From JAKAWQ01 sp035509315 (GTDB taxonomy: Bacteria; Pseudomonadota; Alphaproteobacteria; Acetobacterales; Acetobacteraceae), in the NCBI GenBank assembly GCA_035509315.1, contig DATJLS010000031.1, positions 1 to 64,000 on the forward strand: a stretch of DNA of 64,000 nt. Reading direction: 5' to 3'. Below are positions 8,781-17,001 of the stretch, piece after piece. How positions within the stretch are numbered: the first letter of the stretch is position 1; every line of letters starts with the position of its first letter. Below the pieces are notes generated by a model that was not told where the DNA came from, made no database searches, and saw only the letters and a program-made list of their open reading frames with translations. The position numbers and the translations under genes are program-made.

Positions 8781-8838
8781 AGTGGGTGAACCAATTGATC
8801 CACCCACTGCGAAGAGGCCCGCCGAGTGCGGGCTTTTT
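8781..8838 (+). terminator. Double-hairpin terminator of phage module
   Basis: Two hairpins follow the last tail-module gene. The first pairs AGTGGGTG (8781-8788) with CACCCACT (8801-8808). The second pairs GCCCGC (8817-8822) with GCGGGC (8828-8833) and is followed by TTTTTAT, a classic intrinsic terminator on the plus strand. Confidence 0.8.
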
Positions 8839-9262
8839 ATGGCTTCTCTGGCTTTTCCATTTCGATGGCCCTGTTAATCCAAGCAGCTATTTCGTTATCA
8901 TTCCACTCCTCATTGTATCCCTCATCTTGAATTGTTAGCGGAGTGCTATTGCCTGCCTGTCGGAGCCCGCGCGCTCTATCGAGGGCCTCTCGGGTTGTGG
9001 CGAATTGTTCGTGCCTTTCCTTTCCCTCATGCTCCACTCGAGACCAAAGGCTCGCTGGGCCAGGTTTCGATTTGTCAAGCTCAGCCTTCAGGCTGGGAAG
9101 GGCAATGCAGCAAAGAAATCTGATTTCGCTTTCTATGAGCTTATCGTTCTGGATTCGCTCAATGGTCTGGTGTCCGACTTGATGCCGGCTTAGCAGCGCA
9201 TAGGCGCGCTCTAGCTTCAGCCCGTAGCGCCACGCGAGCTTTTCAAATGGTGACCAGGGCAT
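8837..9262 (-). CDS. Hypothetical protein, convergent to phage operon
   Basis: 141 residues on the minus strand with a GGGAGG ribosome site 7 bases before the ATG. It is hydrophilic and mostly helical. A segment WRYGLKLERAYALLSRHQVGHQTIERI near the N-terminus could be a helix-turn-helix-like fold but I would not name it. One CC pair and a charged C-terminus (EWNDNEIAAWINRAIEMEKPEKP). Its stop abuts the phage-module terminator. It lies between the phage genes and tRNA-Ser, where moron or regulatory genes often sit. Base composition is less GC-rich than the flanking core genes, consistent with phage origin. Confidence 0.6.
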   Translation of the reverse strand: MPWSPFEKLAWRYGLKLERAYALLSRHQVGHQTIERIQNDKLIESEIRFLCCIALPSLKAELDKSKPGPASLWSRVEHEGKERHEQFATTREALDRARGLRQAGNSTPLTIQDEGYNEEWNDNEIAAWINRAIEMEKPEKP

Positions 9263-9443
9263 CGGTTTGCCTCCCTCGCCCCGACGCTGGGGCCGTCGGA
9301 GGGTAGCACGAACCGCTCAACCTGGACTGAAGCTGATGGAGTCCTGCACAGCGCGCGGACTAGGTATGTCTGCCGGAGGGGGCATCCATGGGGACAAATC
9401 CGGCCGATCTTTGCGTAACCTATTGAAAAGATTGAGCGGCTGG

Positions 9444-9531
9444 CGGAGGGAGTGGGATTCGAACCCACGGTACGCTGTTCACGTACACACGCTTTCCAAG
9501 CGTGCGCCTTAAGCCGCTCGGCCATCCCTCC
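9444..9531 (-). tRNA. tRNA-Ser (GGA)
   Basis: Full cloverleaf on the minus strand: acceptor GGAGGGA/TCCCTCC, D arm with GCCGAGCGGC, anticodon stem GCACGCTTGGAAAGCGTG with anticodon GGA, a long variable arm typical of serine tRNAs and T arm GTGGGTTCGAATCCCAC. Discriminator G at 9444; the CCA is not encoded. It stands next to the phage module and could be its attachment gene, but no second att copy is inside the window. Confidence 0.95.
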
Positions 9532-9813
9532 GGCTCTGCCGCGTAAAGTCAGGCGATCGTGTCGATCGCCGTAGGATTTCGTAGAGCGTCCCACGTCCGG
9601 GCGCAAAGCCCGGCCGGTCGCAGAACCACGTTAGAGGCTCTCCGGAGCCGCGCAAATATACTAACTTATTGAGGTTGTTACGAATAAATTCTTCCGACCT
9701 CACCTCCTTCCCGTTTCCGCCCGATCGGACAAGCCTCCCCCGCCGGGTTGCCGTCTGGCCGCGCCTGACGTCAGATGCCCTACCCACGCCGCGATCTGCA
9801 ATGGAACGAGCGC
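9532..9813. other. Intergenic region upstream of debranching gene
   Basis: About 280 bases between tRNA-Ser (transcribed leftward) and the glucosidase gene. The part near 9655-9700 is AT-rich for this genome (tatactaacttattgagg and following bases) and is the likely promoter area for both directions. No small gene or structured RNA is evident. Confidence 0.4.
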
Positions 9814-12012
9814 ATGGACGATCAGCCCAACCGGTCCGAGAACGCCTCGGGCCCTTATTTCATCTCCGCCACTGCCTCCTTCGCCGAGGCGCGGCCGCGC
9901 GCCCTCAAGGCCGGCGATACCTTCGCCGTCTTCGGCCATGACGGCGATGCAACGCCCGGCGAGGGCAGTGCCGAGGGCATCTATCACCGCGATACGCGCT
10001 ATCTCTCGCGCCTCGCGCTCACCATCGCCGGGATGGCGCCGATGCTGCTCAGCTCGGCGGTCTCGAGCGACAACGCGATGCTGACATGCGACCTCGCCAA
10101 CCCCGCCCTCAAGCTGCCTTCCGCCGCCATCGAGCACGGCCAGATCCATATCCGCCGCTCCAAGTTCCTCTGGAACGGCAGCTGCTATGAGCGGCTCACG
10201 GTGCGGAACTTTTCGCTCGTTCCGCTTCGCATCACGCTCGAGATCGCCTTCGCCGCCGATTTCGTCGATCTTTTCGAGGTGCGCGGCAGCCAGCGGACGC
10301 GGCACGGCTCCCTGCACGCGCCCGAACTTACAGCCGGCTGCGCGTTTCTCGCTTATGACGGGCTGGATGAGCGACGGCGCGCGACGGAAATCCGTTTCGA
10401 TCCGCCGCCCGCGCATCTCCACCCGGATCGCGCGGTTTATGAACTGTCCCTGGATGCCGGCGCGGTCGTCGTCCTCGGGCTTAAAATCCGCTGCATCGGA
10501 GGGGAGGGGGATGAGGCGCCCGGGCCGGACGACGGCGAGATCCCGGGTTTCATCGATGCCATGTGCGCGGCCCGCCGCAAGCTGCGCACGCTCCAGGGGC
10601 GGGCGGCAAGCATCGAGAGCGACAATGAGGTTTTCAACGAGGCGATGCGCCGCGCCGTCGCCGATCTCGCCATGCTGGTCACCGATACCGAGGAGGGCCC
10701 CTATCCTTATGCCGGGATTCCCTGGTTCAGCACCGCCTTCGGGCGGGACGGCATCATCACCGGCCTCCAGACCCTCTGGCTCGCGCCCGGGCTCGCCCGT
10801 GGGGTGCTGCTCTATCTCGCCGCCAATCAGGCAACGGCAGAGGACCCCGCCGCCGATGCCGAGCCGGGCAAGATCCTGCACGAGGTCCGCCATGGGGAGA
10901 TGGCGCTGCTCGGCGAGGTGCCGTTCCGGCGCTATTACGGCTCCGTCGATTCCACGCCGCTCTTCGTCATGCTCGCCGGCGCCTATCTCGACCGCACCGG
11001 CGATCTCGAGACGCTTCGCCAGATTTGGCCGAATCTCGAGGCGGCCTTGCTCTGGATCGACCGCTATGGCGACGCGGACGGCGATGGCTTCGTGGAATAT
11101 GGCCGCAAGAATCCGAGCGGGCTCGTCAATCAGGGCTGGAAGGACAGCTACGATTCGATCTTCCATGCCGATGGAAGGCTGGCGACCGGCCCGATCGCGC
11201 TCTGCGAGGTGCAGGCCTATGTCTTCGCCGCGCGGCAGGCCGCGGCGCGGATCGCGGCCGCTCTCGGGAAAGGTCCGCGCGCCGCTTCCCTGACCGCCCA
11301 GGCGTCAGCGCTGAGGGACGCGTTCGAGCGGAGCTTCTGGGACGAAGAACTCGGCCTTTATGTGCTGGCGCTGGATGGCGAGAAGAAGCCGTGCCGGGTC
11401 AGCGCCTCCAACGCCGGACACGCGCTGCTTGCGGGGCTGGCGAGCCCGGAGCGCGCCGCCTCCGTCGCCGCCCGCCTGCTCGAGCGGCGCTTCTTCTCGG
11501 GCTGGGGGGTTCGCACCGTGGCCGCGGGCGAGGCGCGCTACAACCCCATGTCGTACCACAATGGCTCGGTCTGGCCGCACGACAATGCGGTGATCGCCGC
11601 CGGATTCGCCCGCTACGGCCTGAGCGAGGCGGCCGCGCGCGTCTTCGGCGGGCTCTTCGGGGCGGCGAGCCATGCCGATCTCCGCCGCCTCCCCGAGCTT
11701 TTCTGCGGGTTCGCGCGCATGCGCAACCAGGGCCCGACCGCCTATCCCGTCGCCTGCATCCCGCAGGCTTGGGCCGCCGGAGCGCTGCCCGCCGCGCTTG
11801 CCGCCTGCCTCGGTCTCGGCTTCGACCATGTCGCCCGCGCCGTCACCTTCAGCCATCCGGTGCTGCCCGCCTTCCTCCAGCGGCTGCACCTCAAGAACCT
11901 GGCCATCGGCGACGCCACCATCGACATCGTGCTGCGTCGCGCCGAGGCCGGCGCGGTGGGGATGGCCGTCACCGCGCGGCGCGGCGATATCCATGCGGTG
12001 ATGACGAGCTGA
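9814..12012 (+). CDS. Amylo-alpha-1,6-glucosidase (glycogen debranching)
   Basis: About 732 residues; I prefer the ATG at 9814 (GGAACGAG before it) over the upstream ATG at 9775. The N-terminal ~230 residues match the bis-glycogen-debranching N domain (DTFAVFGHDGDA, EGIYHRDTRYLSRL, NALLTCDLANP-like). The C-terminal ~430 residues are the (alpha/alpha)6 barrel of GH-related debranching enzymes: GIPWFSTAFGRDGIITGLQTLWLAP, YGDADGDGFVEY, QGWKDSYDSI and NPMSYHNGSVWPHDNA. The enzyme would hydrolyse alpha-1,6 branch stubs in glycogen or related oligosaccharides in the cytoplasm (no signal peptide). No other glycogen gene is adjacent. Confidence 0.9.
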   Translation: MDDQPNRSENASGPYFISATASFAEARPRALKAGDTFAVFGHDGDATPGEGSAEGIYHRDTRYLSRLALTIAGMAPMLLSSAVSSDNAMLTCDLANPALKLPSAAIEHGQIHIRRSKFLWNGSCYERLTVRNFSLVPLRITLEIAFAADFVDLFEVRGSQRTRHGSLHAPELTAGCAFLAYDGLDERRRATEIRFDPPPAHLHPDRAVYELSLDAGAVVVLGLKIRCIGGEGDEAPGPDDGEIPGFIDAMCAARRKLRTLQGRAASIESDNEVFNEAMRRAVADLAMLVTDTEEGPYPYAGIPWFSTAFGRDGIITGLQTLWLAPGLARGVLLYLAANQATAEDPAADAEPGKILHEVRHGEMALLGEVPFRRYYGSVDSTPLFVMLAGAYLDRTGDLETLRQIWPNLEAALLWIDRYGDADGDGFVEYGRKNPSGLVNQGWKDSYDSIFHADGRLATGPIALCEVQAYVFAARQAAARIAAALGKGPRAASLTAQASALRDAFERSFWDEELGLYVLALDGEKKPCRVSASNAGHALLAGLASPERAASVAARLLERRFFSGWGVRTVAAGEARYNPMSYHNGSVWPHDNAVIAAGFARYGLSEAAARVFGGLFGAASHADLRRLPELFCGFARMRNQGPTAYPVACIPQAWAAGALPAALAACLGLGFDHVARAVTFSHPVLPAFLQRLHLKNLAIGDATIDIVLRRAEAGAVGMAVTARRGDIHAVMTS

Positions 12013-12027
12013 ACGAAACGGTAAGGC

Positions 12028-12273
12028 CTACCCTTCGTATTTCTCGACGATGCCTGCTGAGCGCGGCTTCGCCTCATCCGGGTTGCCGCCGAACTCGCGG
12101 AGCGCCCGGCGCTGGCGCAGGAGATCCCAGCATTGATCGAGCTCGACATTGATCTTGCCGAGCCTTGTCCGGTCCTCCTCGGTCATGCTGCCTTTGGCAT
12201 AGAGATGTTCTTCTTCTGCAACGAGGTCCCGGATGTGATCGAGGATTCCGCGGTCTCCGGCCGGTTCGCTCAT
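12028..12273 (-). CDS. DUF2630 family protein
   Basis: 81 residues from the ATG at 12273, which has GGGAGGTGGGC before it; a longer frame starting 7 codons upstream lacks this. The pattern ILDHIRDLVAEEEHLYAKG and then KINVELDQCWDLLRQRRALREFG is the whole-length signature of DUF2630, a short helical-hairpin family of unknown function common in actinobacteria and alphaproteobacteria. Its 3' end faces the glucosidase gene (15-base gap); upstream is the MetY fusion on the same strand. Confidence 0.85.
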   Translation of the reverse strand: MSEPAGDRGILDHIRDLVAEEEHLYAKGSMTEEDRTRLGKINVELDQCWDLLRQRRALREFGGNPDEAKPRSAGIVEKYEG

Positions 12274-12308
12274 GCCCACCTCCCTTTCCTGCAATACCCG
12301 ATGCCGGC

Positions 12309-14141
12309 TCAGCCTGTCGCGGCCAATGCCCGGTCGAGATCGGCGATCAGATCCTCCGCGCTCTCGAGCCCGACCGAGAGTCGCACCACGTCTGCGCCCG
12401 CGCCAGCGGCCTCGCGCTGCTCATCGGTCAGTTGGCGGTGCGTCGTCGAGGCCGGGTGGAGGATGAGGCTCCGCGTATCGCCGATATTCGCGAGATGCGA
12501 GAAGATCCGCACGCTCTCGACGAGCTTGATCCCGGCCGCGTAGCCGCCTTTGACACCGAACGTCATCACCCCGCCGGCTCCGCGCGGAAGATATTTCCTG
12601 GCCAACGCGCGGTACGGCGAAGATTCGAGCCCGGCATAGGAGACCCATGCGACACGCGGATGCGCTTCCAGGAAGCGCGCGATCTTTTCCGCGTTCTGCA
12701 CGTGGCGCTCCATCCTGAGCGGCAGGGTCTCGATCCCGGTGATGGTGAGGAAGGCGTTCATCGGCGAAAGCGCCGGCCCGAAATCCCGAAGCGCCACCGC
12801 GCGGGCCTTGGTGGTGAAGGCGAAGTCCCCGAAATTCTCGTAGAAGCGGAGCCCGTGATAGGCGGGCTCGGGCTCGGTGAGTGAAGGAAACCGTCCGTCC
12901 GCGCCCCAGTCGAACCTGCCGGATTCGACGATCACACCGCCCAACGCATTGCCGTGCCCCGAGAGGAATTTCGTGGTCGAGTGGCAGACGAGGTCGGCCC
13001 CCCATTCGATCGGCCGGCAGAGGAAAGGACTCGCGAGCGTATTGTCCACGATCAGCGGAATCCCGGCCTTGTGCGCGATTTCGGCGATCGCCGCGAGATC
13101 GACGACGATGCCGCCCGGATTGGCCAGGCTCTCGACGAAGATCGCCTTGCAGCGCGGCGTCAGCGCGCGAGCGAAATTCTCCGGCTCGCGCGGATCGACG
13201 AAATGGCAGGTCCAGCCGAGCTTCGCGAAGGAGAGCCCGAACTGCGTCAGCGACCCGCCATAGAGGTTGCGCGAGGCGAGAAACTCATCCCCCGGCTCGA
13301 GCAGGGTGAAGAAGATCAGGAATTGCGCCGCATGGCCCGACGAAGCGGCCAGGCCCGCGCGCGCGCCCTCCAGGCTCGCCACCCGTTCCTCGAGCACCGA
13401 GACGGTCGGGTTGGTGAGGCGCGAATAGATGTAGCCGAAATTGTGCAGGTTGAAGAGCGACGCGGCGTGATCGACATCCTCGAACACATAGGAGGTGGTC
13501 TGGTAGATCGGCGTCGCGCGCGCGCCCGTCGTCGGGTCGGGGGCGGCGCCGGCATGAATGGCGCGGGTCTCGAAGCCGAGCGCCGTCGCGGAGGAAGTGG
13601 CCGCCGGGCTGCCCCCGCCCTGCGATCCTGCCGGATCCTCCGGCCCCGCGCGCGGCGGCTCTGGCGGCCGGTTGCGCATGATCCCCGAATTCACGCCGCT
13701 CCAGGAAAGCTCGCCCGCGAGCCGCCCATATTCGATCTTCGGGCAGCGATTCATCACCACCTCGAGCCCGGCCGCCTCCGCCTTCGCCGCGGCCTCGTCA
13801 TTGCGGACACCGAGCTGCATCCATACCACCCGGGCGCCGATCGCGATCGCGTCCTCGACGATCGGCATGGCATGGCGGGAGGCGCGGAACACCTCCACCA
13901 TGTCCACGGGCTCCGGAATCTCTCTCAACCCCGCGTAGACATGCTCCCCGAGCAAGGTGGTGCCGGCGATCACCGGGTTGACCGGGATGACGCGGAATCC
14001 CTTTCCCTGAAGGTATTTCATCACGAAGTAGCTCGGCCGGTTCCAGTCCGGCGAGGCGCCCACCAGCGCGATCGTGCGCACGCTGGCGAGAATCCGCGCG
14101 AGCTTCTCGTCCGGGTAGGGAATGGGATCGAGCACGCCCAT
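12309..14141 (-). CDS. metY: CoA-binding domain fused to O-acetylhomoserine sulfhydrylase
   Basis: 610 residues from the ATG at 14141 (GGGAG before it); a frame open to 14330 gives a Pro/Gly-rich extension I reject. Residues ~10-150 are a CoA_binding/YccU-type Rossmann domain (IALVGASPDWNRPSYFV, GFRVIPVNP, ARVVWMQLGV, NRCPKIEYGRL). A Pro/Gly/Ser linker (~155-185) leads to a complete Cys/Met-metabolism PLP enzyme (187-610): ETRAIHAG, PIYQTTSYVF, YSRLTNPT, SSGHAA and the PLP lysine Lys391 in STTKFLSGHG. It would make homocysteine (or methionine precursors) from O-acetylhomoserine. The CoA-binding part is normally a separate protein; the fusion may sense acyl-CoA, which is inference. Confidence 0.88.
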   Translation of the reverse strand: MGVLDPIPYPDEKLARILASVRTIALVGASPDWNRPSYFVMKYLQGKGFRVIPVNPVIAGTTLLGEHVYAGLREIPEPVDMVEVFRASRHAMPIVEDAIAIGARVVWMQLGVRNDEAAAKAEAAGLEVVMNRCPKIEYGRLAGELSWSGVNSGIMRNRPPEPPRAGPEDPAGSQGGGSPAATSSATALGFETRAIHAGAAPDPTTGARATPIYQTTSYVFEDVDHAASLFNLHNFGYIYSRLTNPTVSVLEERVASLEGARAGLAASSGHAAQFLIFFTLLEPGDEFLASRNLYGGSLTQFGLSFAKLGWTCHFVDPREPENFARALTPRCKAIFVESLANPGGIVVDLAAIAEIAHKAGIPLIVDNTLASPFLCRPIEWGADLVCHSTTKFLSGHGNALGGVIVESGRFDWGADGRFPSLTEPEPAYHGLRFYENFGDFAFTTKARAVALRDFGPALSPMNAFLTITGIETLPLRMERHVQNAEKIARFLEAHPRVAWVSYAGLESSPYRALARKYLPRGAGGVMTFGVKGGYAAGIKLVESVRIFSHLANIGDTRSLILHPASTTHRQLTDEQREAAGAGADVVRLSVGLESAEDLIADLDRALAATG

Positions 14142-14226
14142 CGTATCGCTCCCGTCTGTCGGCCGGATCATCCCCGGCCCGAAGGGGAATGGCAAACGGA
14201 GGGCGTCTTGGCCTTGGATGCCCGTC

Positions 14227-14322
14227 GGTCCCCCGGAAGCTGCCTGCCCTCTCGAGGTGGCGATTTTTCCGGATTTGACGCCCCGCATGTGCGGATTAAT
14301 CTTGGCGCCCGCCACCGGGACC
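14227..14322. promoter_or_regulatory. Nested inverted repeats between metY fusion and sugar transporter
   Basis: Between two divergent genes, GGTCCC (14227-14232) faces GGGACC (14317-14322), GGTGGCG (14256-14262) faces CGCCACC (14310-14316) and CCGCA (14283-14287) faces TGCGG (14290-14294). Together they can fold into one long branched structure in either transcript. I compared it by eye with SAM-II (common before alphaproteobacterial met genes) and did not get a convincing match. Confidence 0.35.
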
Positions 14323-14380
14323 GGGTCCATGCTCTCTCAACGGTTCCTGTCTCATCGGTCGGCGGAAGGGGAGGTACGTC

Positions 14381-15469
14381 ATGCAAGGAACCATCGGCCG
14401 GCGGAGCCTGATTGCAGGCACCGGTGCCGGCATTCTCGGCGCGAGCTTGCCGCTTCGCGCCCGCGCCGCCGGCGGCAAGCTCAAGATTGCGCTTTCCAAC
14501 TCCTATATCGGCAACAAGTGGCGCATCGAGATGGAGAATCTCTTCAAGGCAGCGCTGCAGATGGAGCCGTACAAGAGCCAGGTGGACGGAAGCTGGTTCA
14601 ACTCGGGCAATGATGTCAGCCAGGAAAGCCAGCAGATCAGCGGCCTGATCGGCGAGCGCGTGGATGCGATCCTGGTCGATGCCGCCTCACCCACGGGGCT
14701 CAACGGCATCCTCCACCAGGCGACCAGCCGCGGCATCCTCGTCGTCTCGTACGACAATGTCGTGACCGCGCCCTCCGCGATCAAAGTCAATACCGATCAG
14801 TTCGCCTTCGGCAAACAGCTGGCCGAGTTCGTCGCCAAGAAGCTGAATGGCCAGGGGAACGTGCTCATGGTCACCGGCGTGGCCGGCACCTTCGTCGACC
14901 AGCAGCGCAATGCGGGCGCCGATTCGGTGTGGAAGCAGAATCCCGGCATCAAGGTCGTCAACCGCTATACCGGCATGTGGGATTCCTCGACCGCGGAGCG
15001 CAACACCGCCTCCATTCTGCCCTCGCTGCCGAAGATCGACGGCATCTGGTGCCAGGGCGGCACGGACGGCGTCCTGAAAGCCTTCGTCGCGGCCAAGCGT
15101 ACGCCGCTGCCGGTCACCGCCGGCGAGGCCGAGAACGGCTTCCGCAAGTTCATGATCGGCTATATGGGCCAGAAGGTGGATGGGCTCTCGATCGGCCAGC
15201 CGCCTTACCTCGTCGTCGTCTCCCTGGAACTGGCCCGACGCATCCTGCAGAAATCCTATCCGCACAAGGACATCACCATCCCCTTCCCGTTCGTGACGAG
15301 CGAGACCGTGAAGGTGGGCGAGACGGTGTTCCCCGACCTGCCGGACAGTTTCTTCGCCGACTTCACCGATAGCGGACCCAATGCGACAGTGAAGATCTGC
15401 GTTGACGCCGCGCTCAAAGGCACGCCCTGCGAGGGAAGCCTCGACGTTCATCTGCCGCCCACCGCATGA
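14381..15469 (+). CDS. Sugar ABC transporter, substrate-binding protein
   Basis: 362 residues, GGGGAGG ribosome site before the ATG. A twin-arginine-type leader (GRRSLIAGTGAGILGASLPLRARA, cleavage after ~30) sends it to the periplasm. The mature part is a two-lobe ribose/galactose-type binding fold (peripla_BP_4): KIALSNSYIGNKWRIEME, VDAILVDAASPTGLNGIL, GILVVSYDNVV and GTDGVLKAFVAAK. Ligand cannot be told from sequence; relatives bind pentoses, inositol or other sugars. It starts an operon with the ATPase (ATGA overlap) and two permeases: the CUT2 transporter layout. Confidence 0.88.
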   Translation: MQGTIGRRSLIAGTGAGILGASLPLRARAAGGKLKIALSNSYIGNKWRIEMENLFKAALQMEPYKSQVDGSWFNSGNDVSQESQQISGLIGERVDAILVDAASPTGLNGILHQATSRGILVVSYDNVVTAPSAIKVNTDQFAFGKQLAEFVAKKLNGQGNVLMVTGVAGTFVDQQRNAGADSVWKQNPGIKVVNRYTGMWDSSTAERNTASILPSLPKIDGIWCQGGTDGVLKAFVAAKRTPLPVTAGEAENGFRKFMIGYMGQKVDGLSIGQPPYLVVVSLELARRILQKSYPHKDITIPFPFVTSETVKVGETVFPDLPDSFFADFTDSGPNATVKICVDAALKGTPCEGSLDVHLPPTA

Positions 15470-17001
15470 GTGCCGCGCCGGCGGCTGAGCCGGTCGCGGC
15501 GATCGCCGCGCGCGGGGTAAGCAAGGCATTCGGCGGCGTCCAGGCGCTGCGCAATGCCTCCTTCGCCGCGCGCGGGGGTGAGGTGCATGCGCTCGTCGGG
15601 GAGAACGGTGCGGGCAAATCGACCCTCATCAAGATCCTCGGCGGGCGCATTCCCCCCGATGCCGGCGACATCTTGCTCGACGGTCAATCGCTCCACCTCG
15701 CCGGAACGGCCGATGCCAGGCGCCAGGGCATCGGCACCGTCTTCCAGGAGCTCACCCTGCTCCCGTGGATGAGCGTTGCCGAAAATCTCCTCATCGGCCG
15801 GGAGCCACGCTCTTCGCTCGGCCTCATCCGCCGCTCCGCCCTTGCCGATGAGGCCGAGGCGCTGCTCGCGGGGCTCGGCATCCATCACATCGATCCCCGC
15901 GCGCTCGCTTTGGAGGTTTCCCTCGCCGAACGCCAGATCATCGAGATTGCTCGCGTCGTCATCCGCCGCCCGCGCATCCTTTTGCTCGATGAGCCGACAT
16001 CGTCGCTCGTCGAGCGCGAGGTTGCATGGCTCTTCGCCCGCATACGCGAGCTCAGCGCCGCCGGCACCGCCGTGGTCTTCACCTCCCATCGCTGGAACGA
16101 GATCACCTCGATCGCCGATCGCATCACGATCTTCCGCAATGGCGCCGAGGTCGGCACCTACACGGAGATTGCCGAGGAAGAGGCGATCACGCTGATGGCC
16201 GGCCGGCGCGTCGAAGCGCTCTACCCCGCGCTCCCGCCCGTTCCGGCGAACGCTCCGCCCGCGCTCGAGCTCTCCGGGGCGAGCCTCAACGGTGCGGGCG
16301 AGCTCGGTTTCTCGCTCGCCGCCGGGGAGATTCTCGGCATTGGCGGCCTCGCCGGCCAGGGCCATCGCGAGCTCTTTCTCGGCCTCTTCGGTGCTCCGCC
16401 GCTCCGGCATGGCCGGATCAGCGTCGGCGGCCGCGTGATGCGCGTCGCAAGCCCGGCGGATGCGATCCATGCCGGCCTCGGCGTCGCCCTGGTGCCGGAA
16501 GACCGCAAGTCCGAGGGATTGCTGCTGCCCCTTTCGGTCCGCGACAATCTTACCCTTCCCATCCTCGGCCGGCTTTCGCGCCTGGGTGTGATCCGCGGCG
16601 CGGCGGAGCGACGGATGAGCCGGGAGATCATCACGCGCCTCGGCGTCGTCACCCCGAGTGCCGCGCAGCCGGTTGGCGCGCTCTCCGGTGGCAATCAGCA
16701 GAAAGTGCTGCTCGGGCGCTGGCTGCTCGCGGATTCGCGCATCCTTCTGCTCTACGACGTGACCCGCGGAGTGGACGTGGCAACCAAGCATGAAATTTAC
16801 GAGCTGATGGCGCGGCTGGCGGGGGAGGGCAGGGCGATCCTCTTCTACTCCTCGGACACGGAGGAGCTCGCCCATCTCTGCCATCGCGTGCTGGTGTTGC
16901 GTGCCGGGCGCATTGCGGCCACCCTCGCTCCGCCGGCGCTCAATGCCGAGGCGATCGTCGCGGCGGCGATGCGAGAGACCGAGCGCGCCGATGCCGCCTG
17001 A
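15466..17001 (+). CDS. Sugar ABC transporter, duplicated ATPase (RbsA type)
   Basis: 511 residues with two ABC domains in tandem, as in RbsA/MglA. Domain 1: Walker A GENGAGKST at 45-53, signature replaced by SLAERQ-type, and Walker B LLLDEPTSSL. Domain 2 begins around residue 255; it lacks a proper Walker A, as is usual in this family (GLAGQGHRE), has an intact LSGGNQQK signature, but its Walker B reads LLLYDVTRGVD in place of the usual LLLDEPTRGVD, so the Asp/Glu pair is shifted or lost. The second site is probably non-hydrolytic. Coupled by ATGA to the binding-protein gene and overlapping the first permease gene at its stop. Confidence 0.92.
   Translation: MSAAPAAEPVAAIAARGVSKAFGGVQALRNASFAARGGEVHALVGENGAGKSTLIKILGGRIPPDAGDILLDGQSLHLAGTADARRQGIGTVFQELTLLPWMSVAENLLIGREPRSSLGLIRRSALADEAEALLAGLGIHHIDPRALALEVSLAERQIIEIARVVIRRPRILLLDEPTSSLVEREVAWLFARIRELSAAGTAVVFTSHRWNEITSIADRITIFRNGAEVGTYTEIAEEEAITLMAGRRVEALYPALPPVPANAPPALELSGASLNGAGELGFSLAAGEILGIGGLAGQGHRELFLGLFGAPPLRHGRISVGGRVMRVASPADAIHAGLGVALVPEDRKSEGLLLPLSVRDNLTLPILGRLSRLGVIRGAAERRMSREIITRLGVVTPSAAQPVGALSGGNQQKVLLGRWLLADSRILLLYDVTRGVDVATKHEIYELMARLAGEGRAILFYSSDTEELAHLCHRVLVLRAGRIAATLAPPALNAEAIVAAAMRETERADAA

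Noticed and set aside
9444..9531. tRNA-Ser as the proven attachment site of the phage module
   Set aside because: No second copy of its 3' end and no integrase inside the window; it stays a possibility only.
14256..14316. SAM-II riboswitch before metY
   Set aside because: GTGGCGATTT..UUG resembles part of the consensus but the pseudoknot strand and orientation toward metY do not fit.
14142..14330. N-terminal extension of the MetY fusion to an upstream ATG
   Set aside because: Pro/Gly-rich, no ribosome site, while the ATG at 14141 has GGGAG and begins the domain.
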